In this document: positions 48,361 to 60,193 of the stretch, one piece after another
How the letters are laid out: every line of letters starts with the position of its first letter
How positions within the stretch are numbered: position 1 is the first letter of the stretch
NCBI RefSeq assembly: GCF_018446385.1
Contig: NC_056004.1
Coordinates: forward strand, 29,332,492-29,396,491
Source: Zingiber officinale
Taxonomy: Eukaryota; Streptophyta; Magnoliopsida; Zingiberales; Zingiberaceae
Direction: 5' to 3'
Length of the DNA: 64,000 nt
Program-made: the position numbers and the translations under genes
Notes under the pieces: generated by a model
What the model saw: only the letters and a program-made list of their open reading frames with translations
The model's database searches: none
What the model was told of the DNA's origin: nothing

Positions 48361-48453
48361 AGACTGACTCTTTGAATCACTTGGCGGAATTTCCAACGTG
48401 TCATGCATATAGAACTTTATTTTGTATAGAACTTCTGACATATACACTAACTG

Positions 48454-50481
48454 ACAAGGACAATTTTCTTCACTTAGGCTATGTCTACTTGGAGAGGGAG
48501 GTGAGAGAGAATTACTAAACCACCGTCCTTTAACTTGTTTATGCCCCTCTCTCATCATCTCTTGTGATGAAGGTGTGTAAAAATTTATAGGAAGCATAAA
48601 ATAAGAAAACACAAAATAAGAATTATAATATGTTGGCAATGTAGAAAACAATATTGTAGTACAAATACATTAGGAAAAAGATGAAAGAATCACAATATTA
48701 GAAATTCAAAATTTTCTAGTGAAGGAACATGGTGAGGAAATTTGATTAAAAAAACAAACAAATGAAATGACATTATTTTGGTCACTGGTGCAAACTAGTA
48801 TACTCTCTGTATAATAGTTTTGTCTACTCAAATGATGATGGCTATATGGTTCAATATTCCTGATCCAGCATAGTTCAAGCCATTGGTATAAAAATGCTAC
48901 AACAACCATGTTATGGCTACTGAAATCATGCTTTCTCTGAAATGAATAATTTCCTTCTGCAAAATTTGGTATAATTAGTGTCTAAATTAGTAGTAGATGC
49001 AGTATACTGCCAACCCTATCCACCACTTAGCCAAACCTAAGATTAGAATAAAGTAAAAGATCAGTGTTGAAATTTGAAAGGTATAGACAAGCATTAAAAA
49101 TTTTCCCTGATAAAAGCCATGTTCTTATCCTCTCCTTATGCTCTGCCAACATTACATGCCAGATGGTAACCATTCAAGCAATTAGTGGCTAATTATTTGA
49201 TATTTCTTAGCAGAGAGAGTAACTTAATGAAAACACTACAGTAGTGTTTCAATTAGAGTGTTTTGCATCAAGCCAGCTATCATTTAAGGTGTTTTCACTT
49301 GTCCACATGAATAATATCTAATGGAATCACAGAGAATAGTTAAGTGGAACTGTAACTAGAAGAAAGCCAGTTAAACTAAAAATAACGTTTGGAATGCATA
49401 ATCTTTACAGTTTCTGTAATTGAGAATATACGGATAGTCCTAGCTCCCTTGTCGATTAATGATTGATTTTCAGTATCAAATTGAACTAGCTTCCAAAACT
49501 GCAGCTAGCAGTTCATATAAAAATGTCATCTAAACAAATCTTGGCTGACATATAGAAAGATTGTAGTTCCATAGTTTTATTTACTGGAGCTATTGAGTTT
49601 TTCATATATGAATTACAATCTTTTACAATGCAAAAATCATTTGTGTAAAGCAAGATCCTAAAGTTCAAATTTTTCACAGGCACCAATCCTGGAAATTGTC
49701 AATGGATACAAACCAACATCACAACATCCTGAAACTTGTCTCCATTGCTTACATATCCTTCTAGAAAAAAAAAATCTAAAAATAAGCCCGAGAAATGGAT
49801 TTCTGAGATTATGTGAACATTCAACTCGTCGTTAAAAATAATCAAAGAATTCATGATAAAAATGAAAAACTCAATTGAAGAATCATGTAAGAGCACTCCG
49901 TCAAAAGACCACGCAACAACAGCAACAACAAAAGACACGGGCTCTAAAATTAGTGCACCCGAGCGGCTGATCAGAGAAACTGTGATGGTTGTGGAGCTCT
50001 AACATGTTTGAATGACTATGGATTTGTAGCTTGAGGGTTGGAGCTTGAGACGCCTTGGTAGATATTTTCTGAGAAATTGACCACGAGAACGAGCATCAGG
50101 AAAGGTTCGCGATCTCGAGAACGACGGCGATGGTTTCGGCGAGAGAGAAACCAACGCTAAATTGGGTCACAAAAATGCGCAACGGACGGAGGACGACTTA
50201 GTCGCGTCAATGCTTTGGGCCCATGTTGGAATTGGGCTCCATTGCGGCTATCGAGTTATGATAGACGCGGTTCGTTTTCCCTGGGCACGACGCGATCACG
50301 GGTCGTGCCACTTCCGCCCCATGGGCCAAGCTCTCTGCCCAATTATTGATGAACAACTTTTGCTAGCAAGAAAATTTATCTACTTGTAATTCTGATTTTG
50401 AAGCATTGCTCTGCACTCTTTTGTCTTGTTCATCTTCTCGCTTCAATAAAAAAAAAAAATCATTCAAACTTCTGAATGAAG
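48454..50481 (-). repeat. Inverted 5' part of block 2
   Basis: Reverse complement of 11697-13727, including the GC-rich putative TAD3 promoter/leader (here about 49950-50350). About 220 bp (13506-13727 in block 1) are present twice in block 2, once inverted at 48454-48680 and once direct at 51177-51395, which frames the inversion. The 75-codon frame at 50162-50389 covers the same GC-rich stretch and is not a conserved frame. Confidence 0.9.
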
Positions 50482-50603
50482 AATGAACAACTTTTTACCA
50501 AATTGCGTAGGTAAAGTTTGAAATTACCAAATCGTGTAGGGTAGTTTTAACATGACCAAATCATATACCCACTTTCCGTTTTACCCATAATTAAAAATTA
50601 GTC

Positions 50604-50671
50604 CCTCCTCTGTGTTGGCCCTGGGACGGGTTGGCGGGGGCGTTGGGGGCGATCGTATTCGCCTTTTGCCA
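50604..50671 (-). mobile_element. 68-bp truncated SINE with 19-bp target duplication
   Basis: CCATAATTAAAAATTAGTC occurs at 50585-50603 and 50672-50690. The body, read on the minus strand, starts TGGCAAAAGGCGAATACG and matches the 5' end of the SINE at 42767. The rest of that SINE is missing. Confidence 0.75.
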
Positions 50672-50832
50672 CCATAATTAAAAATTAGTCGAATCAATTT
50701 CTGTTTGAAAATGACTGATTTTTAACTAGTAGAATTGATTTCTCTCTCTATCGAAATTTTAAAATGTCGAGCAAATCAGTCGACTGATAAAAAAAATTAG
50801 TCGATTGATTTGCTTTGGTATCAAAATCGATT

Positions 50833-51123
50833 TTGGACAAAATCGGTTGATGGACCAAACAACCTTGAATTGACATGAAACTAGTTCTTATGTGTTTGGT
50901 TTTTTCTCTTGATCATATCTATGCCCTCAAATATCAATTTAACCCAATATATTAATAACAGTGATTTTTTGAACAAGAATATATTCGAAAATCACTGCTC
51001 TCTATATATTGAGTCAAATTGACGTTTGAGGGCATGAATATAATAAGGAGAAGTAGAAGAACACATAGGAGATAGTTTTATGTCAATTCGAGGTCGTTTG
51101 GTCCATTAGCCGATTTTGCCCAA
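50833..51123. repeat. Long imperfect hairpin, arms of about 138 bp
   Basis: The left arm 50833-50970 and the reverse complement of the right arm 50987-51123 align through AAAATCGG, ATGGACCAAAC, GAATTGACAT, ATGCCCTCAAA, and CAGTGATTTT. The loop is about 16 bp. It lies between the inverted TAD3 5' region and the direct part of block 2. It could be a MITE or foldback element, or the source of a long double-stranded RNA. No target duplication was identified. Confidence 0.8.
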
Positions 51124-51628
51124 TATATTAAGAGCAATGTATTAAAAAGCTGTTCATTCTTCATGTTTAAGATCCATTTCTAATGTATTTGTACGACAAT
51201 ATTGTTTTCTACATTGCCAACATATGATAATTCTTATTTTGTGTTTTCTTATTTTATGCTTCCTTTAAATTTTTACACACCTTCATCACAAGATATGATG
51301 AGAGAGGCATAAGCAAGTTATAGGATGGAGGTTTAATAATTCTCTCCCGCCTCCCTCTCCAAGTAGACATAGCCTAAGTGAAGAAAGTTGTCCTTGTTTT
51401 CATATTCATACTTGATTTTTGATTAGTGTAGTGGATTATTTTTTATGTTTTTTGTATTTAGCCTTTCTTGGCTTGGATTGCTTCAAAGTCATTGTTTCAA
51501 CATTTTGGATTTGGGAGTGGCACATGGAAAATCCTCACTCTTTGTTTCTAGTAATGCTGGTCCTTTGAACTAGAGCCAGATAGCTCAAGGTAAGTTTTGG
51601 GGTAGTATACCTTGAGACTCTTGGGGAT

Positions 51629-54600
51629 ATGTTGGAAGCAATGAAATGGGAGATTATACATATTCACAATGAGCCAGATAGCTCCCTTGAAGTGCATACT
51701 GGTATGTATGTTTTTTCATCGTGTATCTGAACAATGGGAGTTTATTCCTTCATTGATTTTGTTTCAAATCTTTCGCCTATTTTATTCTTTCAGTTGAGGT
51801 TTTAGTTTCGAACATTGAGCCAAAGCTTGCAAATAGTATTGTGAGGTCAGCATTCTCTTTTTAGTCATTGTCACTGGAATTATTATGTTGTTGCTCATTT
51901 GATGGTTACTATCTTTCTCCCTCATTGATTAGGCAATTGAATCAACTGTGTCCACTTGATAATCTTCGTCATGTGAAACGGGTGCAAAGAAGAACTTCCC
52001 AAGGTTATTCTCTTTCTTTTTTTTTTGTCTTCTAGCTTCATGTTCTGGCTAAGAAGTTTTATTTTGTGAACAATTGTTGTGTCCTATTGGTAGAAAGATG
52101 AAGATGATGAGCACACATTGATCATATTGGAAATATTTTTCAGTAAATGCGATGGTTTCATATGCTCTCTTTGCTGTTTATTGATATTTCAATACATTAT
52201 TGTGGTGGGTGCTGATTTTGTATTAAATTTATCTTGATTAGAATGCCTGATACTACTCATAAGTCATAACTAGATGCCTATAAGACAACCTTTTGTGCAA
52301 CTATTGAGAACTATGGTTTATTCATATTTCTATAATTTTTTTTTCAGTTCACTAGGAAATTGTTCTGTCTAGTTCCCAATAAGTTCCATTGATTTCTAAT
52401 CTAAATTTTACTATTAGAATGCATATTTTATGCTTTTAGTTAATTGGTTTTCCAGTTGTGTCCTGAGCTGATACTACTTGTACTTTTTCATAATGAGTGC
52501 TTTTTCTAAAAATGGTTAAAGTGACTTAGTGATTCCAATATGTAACATAGACTTGACCTTTCTTGCAGGAAAAGTTGAGCTATCTGTCATTTTGTGCTTG
52601 GCCGATGAACATGAAAAAGATACAGAAGCAGTTCCAATAGGTATTCAACCTTTTATCAGAGCCTATAATTTATGTCCCATTAGAACAAAAGTGAGTGGCT
52701 GTTCTAGCTATTTTTCTCTTTTTTATTATTTTCCTTGGTGCCTTTATTCGTTTAAAATTGGAATTGATTGGTGTTTTATTTAATTACAAGTTATGGTTTT
52801 GTACTTTGATCCTCTCAGGACACATTGAATATTGGACCCTTCAGTACCTTTATTTTAAATTTTTTATAGAGTAGGTAGTATAAAATGACGTGAAGCTATT
52901 TGTTCCAACATTTGGGTATTGACTTTTCCTGAAGCAGGCCTTCTCTAGGTAACTTATCATACGCTCGGTCAAGTAAAGGGACAACTGGGCATATGACACT
53001 TATACTTATATTATTATCGTCTAAATAGAATTCTAGCACAACATATATTACTATTAAAGGGATTTCCAGAGAGCATGAGGCACTCTACTATTCTCCAGCG
53101 AGTATCTTAATGTTGCGCAGAATGTGGTTGAGCGGCTTAATATGATGCATAGTAGTGGAATATATAGAATGCAACTGAACAACTCAATAAAAGCGACCAG
53201 CTTAATGACCAGTCAGATTATATTCAGCCAATAATATCATCTTAATAGGGTGACCGGCTTAAGGACTGACCAGATTATATTCAGCTAACGATATCATCTT
53301 AACAGGGCAGTCGTCTTATGGACCGACCGTATTATATTCTAACAGGGTGGATAGCTTAAGGATCGATCGAATTGTATTCAGTTGACAACATCATCTCAAC
53401 AGGGCTGCAGGCTCAGTAGACAATATCCCGACAATTATCATAATAACAACTTTGTGTTAGAGAATATTCTTCTGAAAACTTCTTCTTGGTTCTATGTAAA
53501 GGCATGCGTTGGTAAGACTTAGGTGTTATAGACCTCTCTTAACTATGTCAAGTAGAGCTTGCTTTCTCTTTTACATCTTCAATTTTAATTAATTCAACTT
53601 GGTTGACTATTTACCTAAGATTTATAACTATATATAGTCGAAGGTTTCTGAGATTTTTTTTTTTTCAAATATAGCCTAAACCTTGATTGTTTCATAATTA
53701 TATATATTTAAATTTTCTCTCTTATTTTAGTTATAGTTGCACACTTATTGGCACATTATTTTTTGTCTTAGTAGATTTGACGTGTGACACTTTTTCCCAT
53801 GGACGGTTGATGAGTAGTAATTGTACCAGGCTAGCATAAGTTTACAAAAATTCCAGAATTTATGAAGGCAGCAACTTAAGAGTCAGGAAATGAATCTGTA
53901 TTAAGAGTACAGGAGAAGTTATTGCGTTTTTGCTGATTTTGCATTTGCCATTTTAGCTGTTGGCAGTGGAAATTTTTCGCAAGCCAAGTCCATAGGCATT
54001 ACTAATTATCCAGTTAGCAAATAGCCATGATTGAAATAATAGGGAAAATTAATGTATATGATTGAAAAGTCCCATGAACAAATTTAGACGGTAGAGTAAT
54101 TAACCCTTAATCTACTAGGCATCTTTGTATATTTTCGTAGTTTTAACTTTCTTCCTCTTTTTATCATCAATTGGAGCTACACGTAGTTGCTTGGAAACAA
54201 TAACATTTCTATGTCTGGTAATGAATACTTTTAGTTCTTTCTAACCTCTAAATATGCACTATCATATGAAGCTCACAAATGCTATTTTTTTTCTACTTTT
54301 CTCTTATGGCAAATATATATTTTTACGTTTTTTCCCAACCTCTTAACATTGAAACTGTCACAAATTCCATGTTCTGTAATGAAGCACAATTAAAGTGGAA
54401 TCTTTTGTTTCTCCATGTTTTAGGGCTTCATTTAGTAGATAACTTTGATGCACGAATGACTCATAGTGGACCAAACAACTCAATTTTTTGTTCTTTGTTT
54501 TTGTTGCAAAACTATTTCCAGGTTGCAAAGTATCCTGCTAGGTCAAAAGAAGAATGGGAGGAGCAATGCAAGATTTGGCCCACATCATTTCATCCATCAA

Positions 54601-57600
54601 CCAAGTCTGAGTTTCTTTCTTTTTCCTCTTTTTGATTATATCTATTGATAATGTTTTATAGTTGTTTACCTGATTTATCATTTGCCATTTCCCTGGTTTA
54701 GTTCACACGAGTTACTAGCAAGTTTCTCCACCTAAAAATTTCTTGGTTAGTTATCAGTCTTAGCTTTGGCCAAACTTATATTTTGCTTATTTTAATATTT
54801 ATATTGCTCTCAAGCAATGACTTTCCCACTCTTTTCATTCTATAAGCATGATGAAAATTTAGTAGCTACTTTATATTTGCATAAGGTTTTGTATTCAACC
54901 AAATAGCTTGAATGCCTTCTGATTTTGAATATGAATTCTCTTACTTTTGGAGGAGGGTTTTTAAGTTTTTAATCTGTTATTTATTATGAGTTGACCCATA
55001 TTTTGTTGGGTCTTTCTTCACATCTGTATAATTTCAAATGACTAAGCTTGATAATTTCATAAACTAAGAAATAAATGAATGACTCCATGATGCCCTATTG
55101 GATTGATTCTTTTTTGCTTTTATAAAGAATACATTTTCTTAACATGGTTTTTCTTGTTACCTTGTTGTTTTTGTGATATATAATTATTATCAATCATAGG
55201 TAACTTGGGCTAGACGGAGGAAACTTGTCTTCCATAAATTAATTAAACCTTAATATATAAATGTCATGGTTCCTTAACCCTATCTTCTTTCCTTTCATTG
55301 TTTTGTGATTTAAAATCAGTATCAAGCAATTATACCAAATCCTATTCCCGTTAACACTTACTGAAGTAAATAAATAGGAGCAACAAGAAGAATCACCAAA
55401 GATGAATGGAAAACCAAATACAATTACCTATCTGCAGATTATTTGTTGGCAGCTGTTCTATTGATCTTACATATACCTGGATGCGGTTATATTTGATTAG
55501 GAGTAGTTATAAATTACAATGCGAATGGTAATAATTTATTCTACTGTTGCACATCTTACAGTTGTGATGGGGTTGCTACATTAAGTGATGAGGATATGAA
55601 AATGATATTCCACTACATGAAGGTTGCAATACAACAGACAAAGTTGTGCTACAGTGGTGCCAAAGTATGATTCTTATGTGTCAGTCTCTGTATTGTTTGG
55701 TTGTCATTTTGTTTTTTAATAAAATTAGTCAAGAGACCCTAGTTTGCTTGCATGCACATACATGCATCCAGAATTTAAGGATAAAAGGTCAAGATGTCAC
55801 CCTCCACTCCCACGTAGGATTATCCAACCACGTGCAAAAAGGAACCCCTTTCAGATGGCAATTCACAACATAAAATACCGTCCATATCCTTAGTAACATG
55901 TATCAACTAAATGCAAACTACTACCATATTACACAATTTGCATATACACATCCCCCAATTTAAGGAAGCCAAGTTTGATTTTATTACTTTCTAATCCTAG
56001 TGGAGCAAAAGGCGGCCTAGTATCACCGGCCCATGACAAGATACACAAGGGGCATTTTACTCCAGCGCAGCGGCCCTTTGTATGAGAAAGGTCAAGCACC
56101 CAATAAGACATTTTACACTTTTCTAATCCTAGATTAGAAACTAAGTGGATAATTTCTCGTTAGGCGATCCTTAGACCGGGAAACAAAAGTTGGGGTTCCG
56201 ACGAAACAGAACCCAAGGACCACTCTAACCTAAACGAATAACATATAGCAGGTCTGAAATTAATAGTCATTCAACTGCAGAACTAAGGAAATGCTCACTA
56301 AGTCCTTATCCAAAATTGAATGTAATCGCTGACTCTTTGAACCAAAGGGGACCGATAATTTGTTTAAATTTGGCACCAAATATAGGTGGGGAAAAGGCTA
56401 GGTTTGTTGCCTTGCTGGAGAGGAAGGAAGTCAGGCTTTGCTGCAGAGGGGAAGGGAGCTATCACTTGCTGGTGGCTTAGATCATTATGGTGCACAGTAG
56501 AGGAATCACAACAGCCGACAGTTGAGTGTTAGCATCAGCTTGTGCGAAGGACTAAGTGACACTGATGTCCTGTGCATGTGAGGGTTGGGCGACAACAACA
56601 TTAGATTTGTGCATCGTGTGCAAGGCTTGCAGCAGCGACCAGGTAGAGTTTCACATGTATGTGTGAAGGCCAGGTAGCAGTGGTGCTTTGCAGACATGTG
56701 TAAGGTGTTAGCAGCGGCAGTTGGGTAGTGCTCCTTACATGTGTGCGAAGGTGACAAGTACAATAGCAACTCCACATGTGACCAGCGGGGATTGGAGCCA
56801 CAAGTCGCATGGAGAAGGAATAGAGGGTGGATAGTGGCTGTGAAAGAGAGAAGAGGGGTTTAGTGGAGAAATGAGAAGAGGAGTTTATATTATCCCTATG
56901 AAAATCATCTTTTTTGATAAATCAAGCAAACACAACTAAAACAGCCATGCCTAAGTATAAATTTGGTTGAGTCCTAGACTGTTTGATATTGATCCAAATT
57001 GAACCTGGTTTGAACTCATCTGATCATAACCTCCATATCTTAATTAAACCTCAAATGGTCCCTGGAAATCCAATAGGTTGATTTTGTTCAGCTTAGTTTG
57101 TCGTGTAAAATTCAAAATAAATTATCAGCAAATTAAATAGAACTAAAAATTTTAATATTTAATACAGGTCTTCTTTAACATGGTTAGCTTGTATTTAGTA
57201 GAGTAATAGCTATCCTCATCAACACTTAGCTGTGCGTGTTCTACATTGCAGGTTCTAAATGCTGCTGTCATTGTTGATCCAGTGAGTAGGAAAGTCATTG
57301 CAAGTGCTAACGATCAAACACATCCTTTGCTCACAACATCAGAACCTAGCGCAAGATATGGCTGCATTGATAGATGTGTAGCAACCACTGTGCCCCCGGA
57401 ATCCCATCCCAATACTGCAGGAAGCAATCAAGACACCACACTTCAAAAATTCTCACTTCGCAGATGCAGTGATATATTTGCTGGGGTTTCTTGTTTAAAT
57501 CCTTGGGATTGGGCAGCTCAAGAACTAGGCAAGCAGAATTCCTTGGTAAAGAGAGAGAATAAATTTACCTGGCATCCTCTGAGGCATGCTGCTCTTGTTG

Positions 57601-58315
57601 CCATAGAGAATGCTGCAGAAAGAGATAGGAAGCTATTCCCTAATTCAGATGTATCGGAGTCAAAATCTGAAGCATTGGATGTTCTGTTGCATACTACTGA
57701 TAAGTGTCCATCAAAACGTCAGAAGATTGAGGTTTCATTACTAAGTTGACTGTTTGGTTACACATCTTTTTAAGTTCCATTATTACTTTCTATAAAAGTT
57801 AAAACCTTTGAAAGTGTGCTCTATTCACTTAGACGTGACAAATACTAATTTTATTTGTTCAGGAACAGATTATTGACAAGGAAGTTTCAGACAACTTGAA
57901 ACATACTGAAATAATGCGACCTTACCTGTGCACTGGCTTTGACATATACCTAGTCTGGGAGCCATGCCCAATGTAAGTCTGTATTTGATGAACTCATTCC
58001 AATCGATCTAAACTTCTGCATGAAGTAGATACAAAATAGAAGCCACTATACCCTTCTTGTATGGTTTCTAGTACCCTTTTTCTGAAATCAGTACCTTTGC
58101 ATGTTTCAAGGTGTGCCATGGCGCTCGTGCACCAGAGGATACGACGCATATTCTATGCACTACCCAATCCAAATATTGGGGCTTTGGGCAGTGTTTATAA
58201 ACTGCAAGCAGAGAAAAGTTTGAATCATCATTATTCGGTCTTTAGAATTTCAGTACCTGAGCAAGACATTGAAGAGCTGATACTAAACACATCAGATAAT
58301 ACTTCACAATGCTGA
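51629..58315 (+). CDS. TAD3: TAD3-like tRNA-specific adenosine deaminase subunit, copy 2, intact frame
   Basis: Non-catalytic partner of TAD2/ADAT2 in converting adenosine 34 to inosine in tRNA anticodons; expected nuclear/cytosolic. Nine exons with GT-AG introns: 51629-51701, 51794-51845, 51933-52003, 52569-52690, 54522-54610, 55562-55664, 57252-57731, 57863-57972, 58111-58315, together 1305 nt (434 residues plus stop). The start MLEAMKWEII is conserved in copy 1. Residues 282-284 are HAA inside HPLRHAALVAIE: the zinc ligand is kept, but the position of the catalytic glutamate in active deaminases is alanine, as expected for the ADAT3 branch. PCPMC (C365, C368) supplies the other zinc ligands. 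GALGSVYKLQ and SLNHHYSVFR near the C-terminus are TAD3-typical. No lesion is visible. The inverted 5' region upstream leaves its promoter uncertain. Confidence 0.92.
52931..53486. mobile_element. 556-bp insertion in TAD3 copy 2 intron 4
   Basis: Copy 1 reads from CTTTTCCTG straight into TTGGTTCTATG where copy 2 has this insert. About four units of 40-58 bp at 53198-53408 carry GGCTTAAGGACTGACC and ATTATATTCAGC and ATCTTAACAGGG. No clear terminal repeats or target duplication were found. It is probably a fragment of an LTR element. Confidence 0.6.
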
Positions 58316-59924
58316 AAGCCAATAGACAATTAAGAATCTTAACACATATTGTTGTGTGGTTATTTCATATCTTGTGCCAGTGTCAAGCAGCCACTAGTTC
58401 CGCTTCTTGACATTAAGATTCGCAACATTTATAAGTTATTTACATGTTAGTTTCCTTTGCTTAGAAGCATGATTTGGTGAGGTTTTCATGGGAAGCCTGT
58501 ACATTAGCAGTCCTGCGCTGCGGTGTACATTTTGATCTTTTTGTCTTCTACACGGAAGAGTGGCGTTTCCGTATTAAACTTGACGAACGTGTTTTCCCTT
58601 TGAAGTTGTCCCGTTCTGTCATTTAATACACTTTAAAAATGATCTCATTCCTGAATTTTCCTGAGTTGCCCTAGTTATTAAAAAACTTAATTGTTCGATT
58701 TTATTGAGCCTCAGTATTAATTTAAAACAGTTTATGAAATTTGTTTATTGGAAGACCGAAAAGCGATCTCATTTACAAATTTCTAAGCCGCAAGCGTTTG
58801 TGTAGTACCTTTAAACAATTCTATGCTAGTTCGATGCTTAAGTTTGTCAACAACAGTGCGAAGTTAGAAAATGATTTGAGTATTGATAAAATTTCAAAAT
58901 ATGGGTGATGTCTGAGCTGGAAATACTGGAATTATTGGATAGCGCAATTTTATCTCATATGACGTGGAACGCAATTAACAAAGTTATAATTTGAAAATGA
59001 CATCAGAGAATTTAAATATATTGATGGTGAATGATCCGTTTATAAATAAATATATCTTATTTTATTAAAAAAACATTAAATTTATTTGAGTAAATTTAAT
59101 TAATTTCCCATTTTATAAAATTATTGTTTAAAAAATATGTGATTATTTTTCAAGTAGATGAAACAAGCAAAAAAAATAAAGGTGAATTTATTATATTATT
59201 GCTGAATATTATAAAAATCCCTTAAAAAATAATAATAAAAAAAAGGAGATTCCACATAAAATGACGACAATCAACAAAATTCCAAAAGCTACGAAATTGA
59301 CAATTTTTAACGGGTAATACATTATTAGAATGGAACAAACTTTAATGCAGAAAATCGACTTTCTGCTCGCCTTACTATGTGAAGGATTCGACTGAATGGT
59401 CCAAATGTGACATGTGTGTTATCGTGCTTTACACTCAAATCTCTCCTTTGTTTTTCGTATACAAACCTCATCACTTTACTTTCTTAATTTATTATTCTTA
59501 ATTTATTATATTGCAATAAAACGGTTCTTCATCTTTGTATGTGACGTTGGATCAGTCTTTTATTGAATCCTCTTATTTTAACTTATTCGTGAACCTAATA
59601 AGCTTGATCAAACTGATTCTTGAGCATAATCAGTCTTTTATTGCATTCTTAGAATCGACTAATTCAAGAGATGACCGATTTGATCCTACAAAAAATTTTC
59701 ACCCACTACTAAGATAAATTCGAGAAGTGGAGATGGGTTATGACGAACGAGCCAACATCACAAGTGGTTCGAGCACCATAGACATATAGTATGCCCTGTA
59801 AGAGAATCAAATCCCCGTTGTATGAGAGTCCATCTTATCTTTTACCATCACATTATGCCCCAGGGACCCTAATAACATATTAATTGGAGCAAAAGATGAT
59901 TAAGCTTAAACTAGGCGCCCTTCC

Positions 59925-60150
59925 ACTACCGTCCCCACAACATGTGGAAAAGAGATAAATCACGGAGGGCATTTTGACCTGTCGGGCAGCCTCCCAGTTG
60001 AGGGGGTGGCCTACATGGGCCAGCTCCACTGCTGCCGCCATTATTCGATCTTGAGTCCTATTGGAGCAACTTCTCATCTGAATTGGAGCAAAAAAAAGTG
60101 AAACTGTCACTTTAGCGGCCCCTCTAGGGCGGCCCCACATGTAAGTACCC
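59925..60150. repeat. Old SINE-like relic, block 2 copy
   Basis: Counterpart of 36140-36370, with GAGATAAATCACGGAGGG and TTATTCGATCTTGAGTCC. It predates the block duplication. Confidence 0.4.
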
Positions 60151-60193
60151 TAAGTGGTTGAGTCATTGTTTCGATGTGAGTTCAATAAGATTA

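Larger units (their letters stand above)
43474..48453 (+). mobile_element. Decayed Gypsy interior with foreign insertions
   Basis: It follows the LTR and primer site and contains only scattered coding traces: gag-like AELVAYHLRDQA near 44370-44425, a protease/RT linker near 45060-45170, RT near 47040-47135 and integrase near 48190-48360. A Copia fragment and a hAT-like MITE interrupt it. No 3' LTR is found before block 2 starts at 48454. The remaining sequence shows no supportable gene. Confidence 0.65.
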
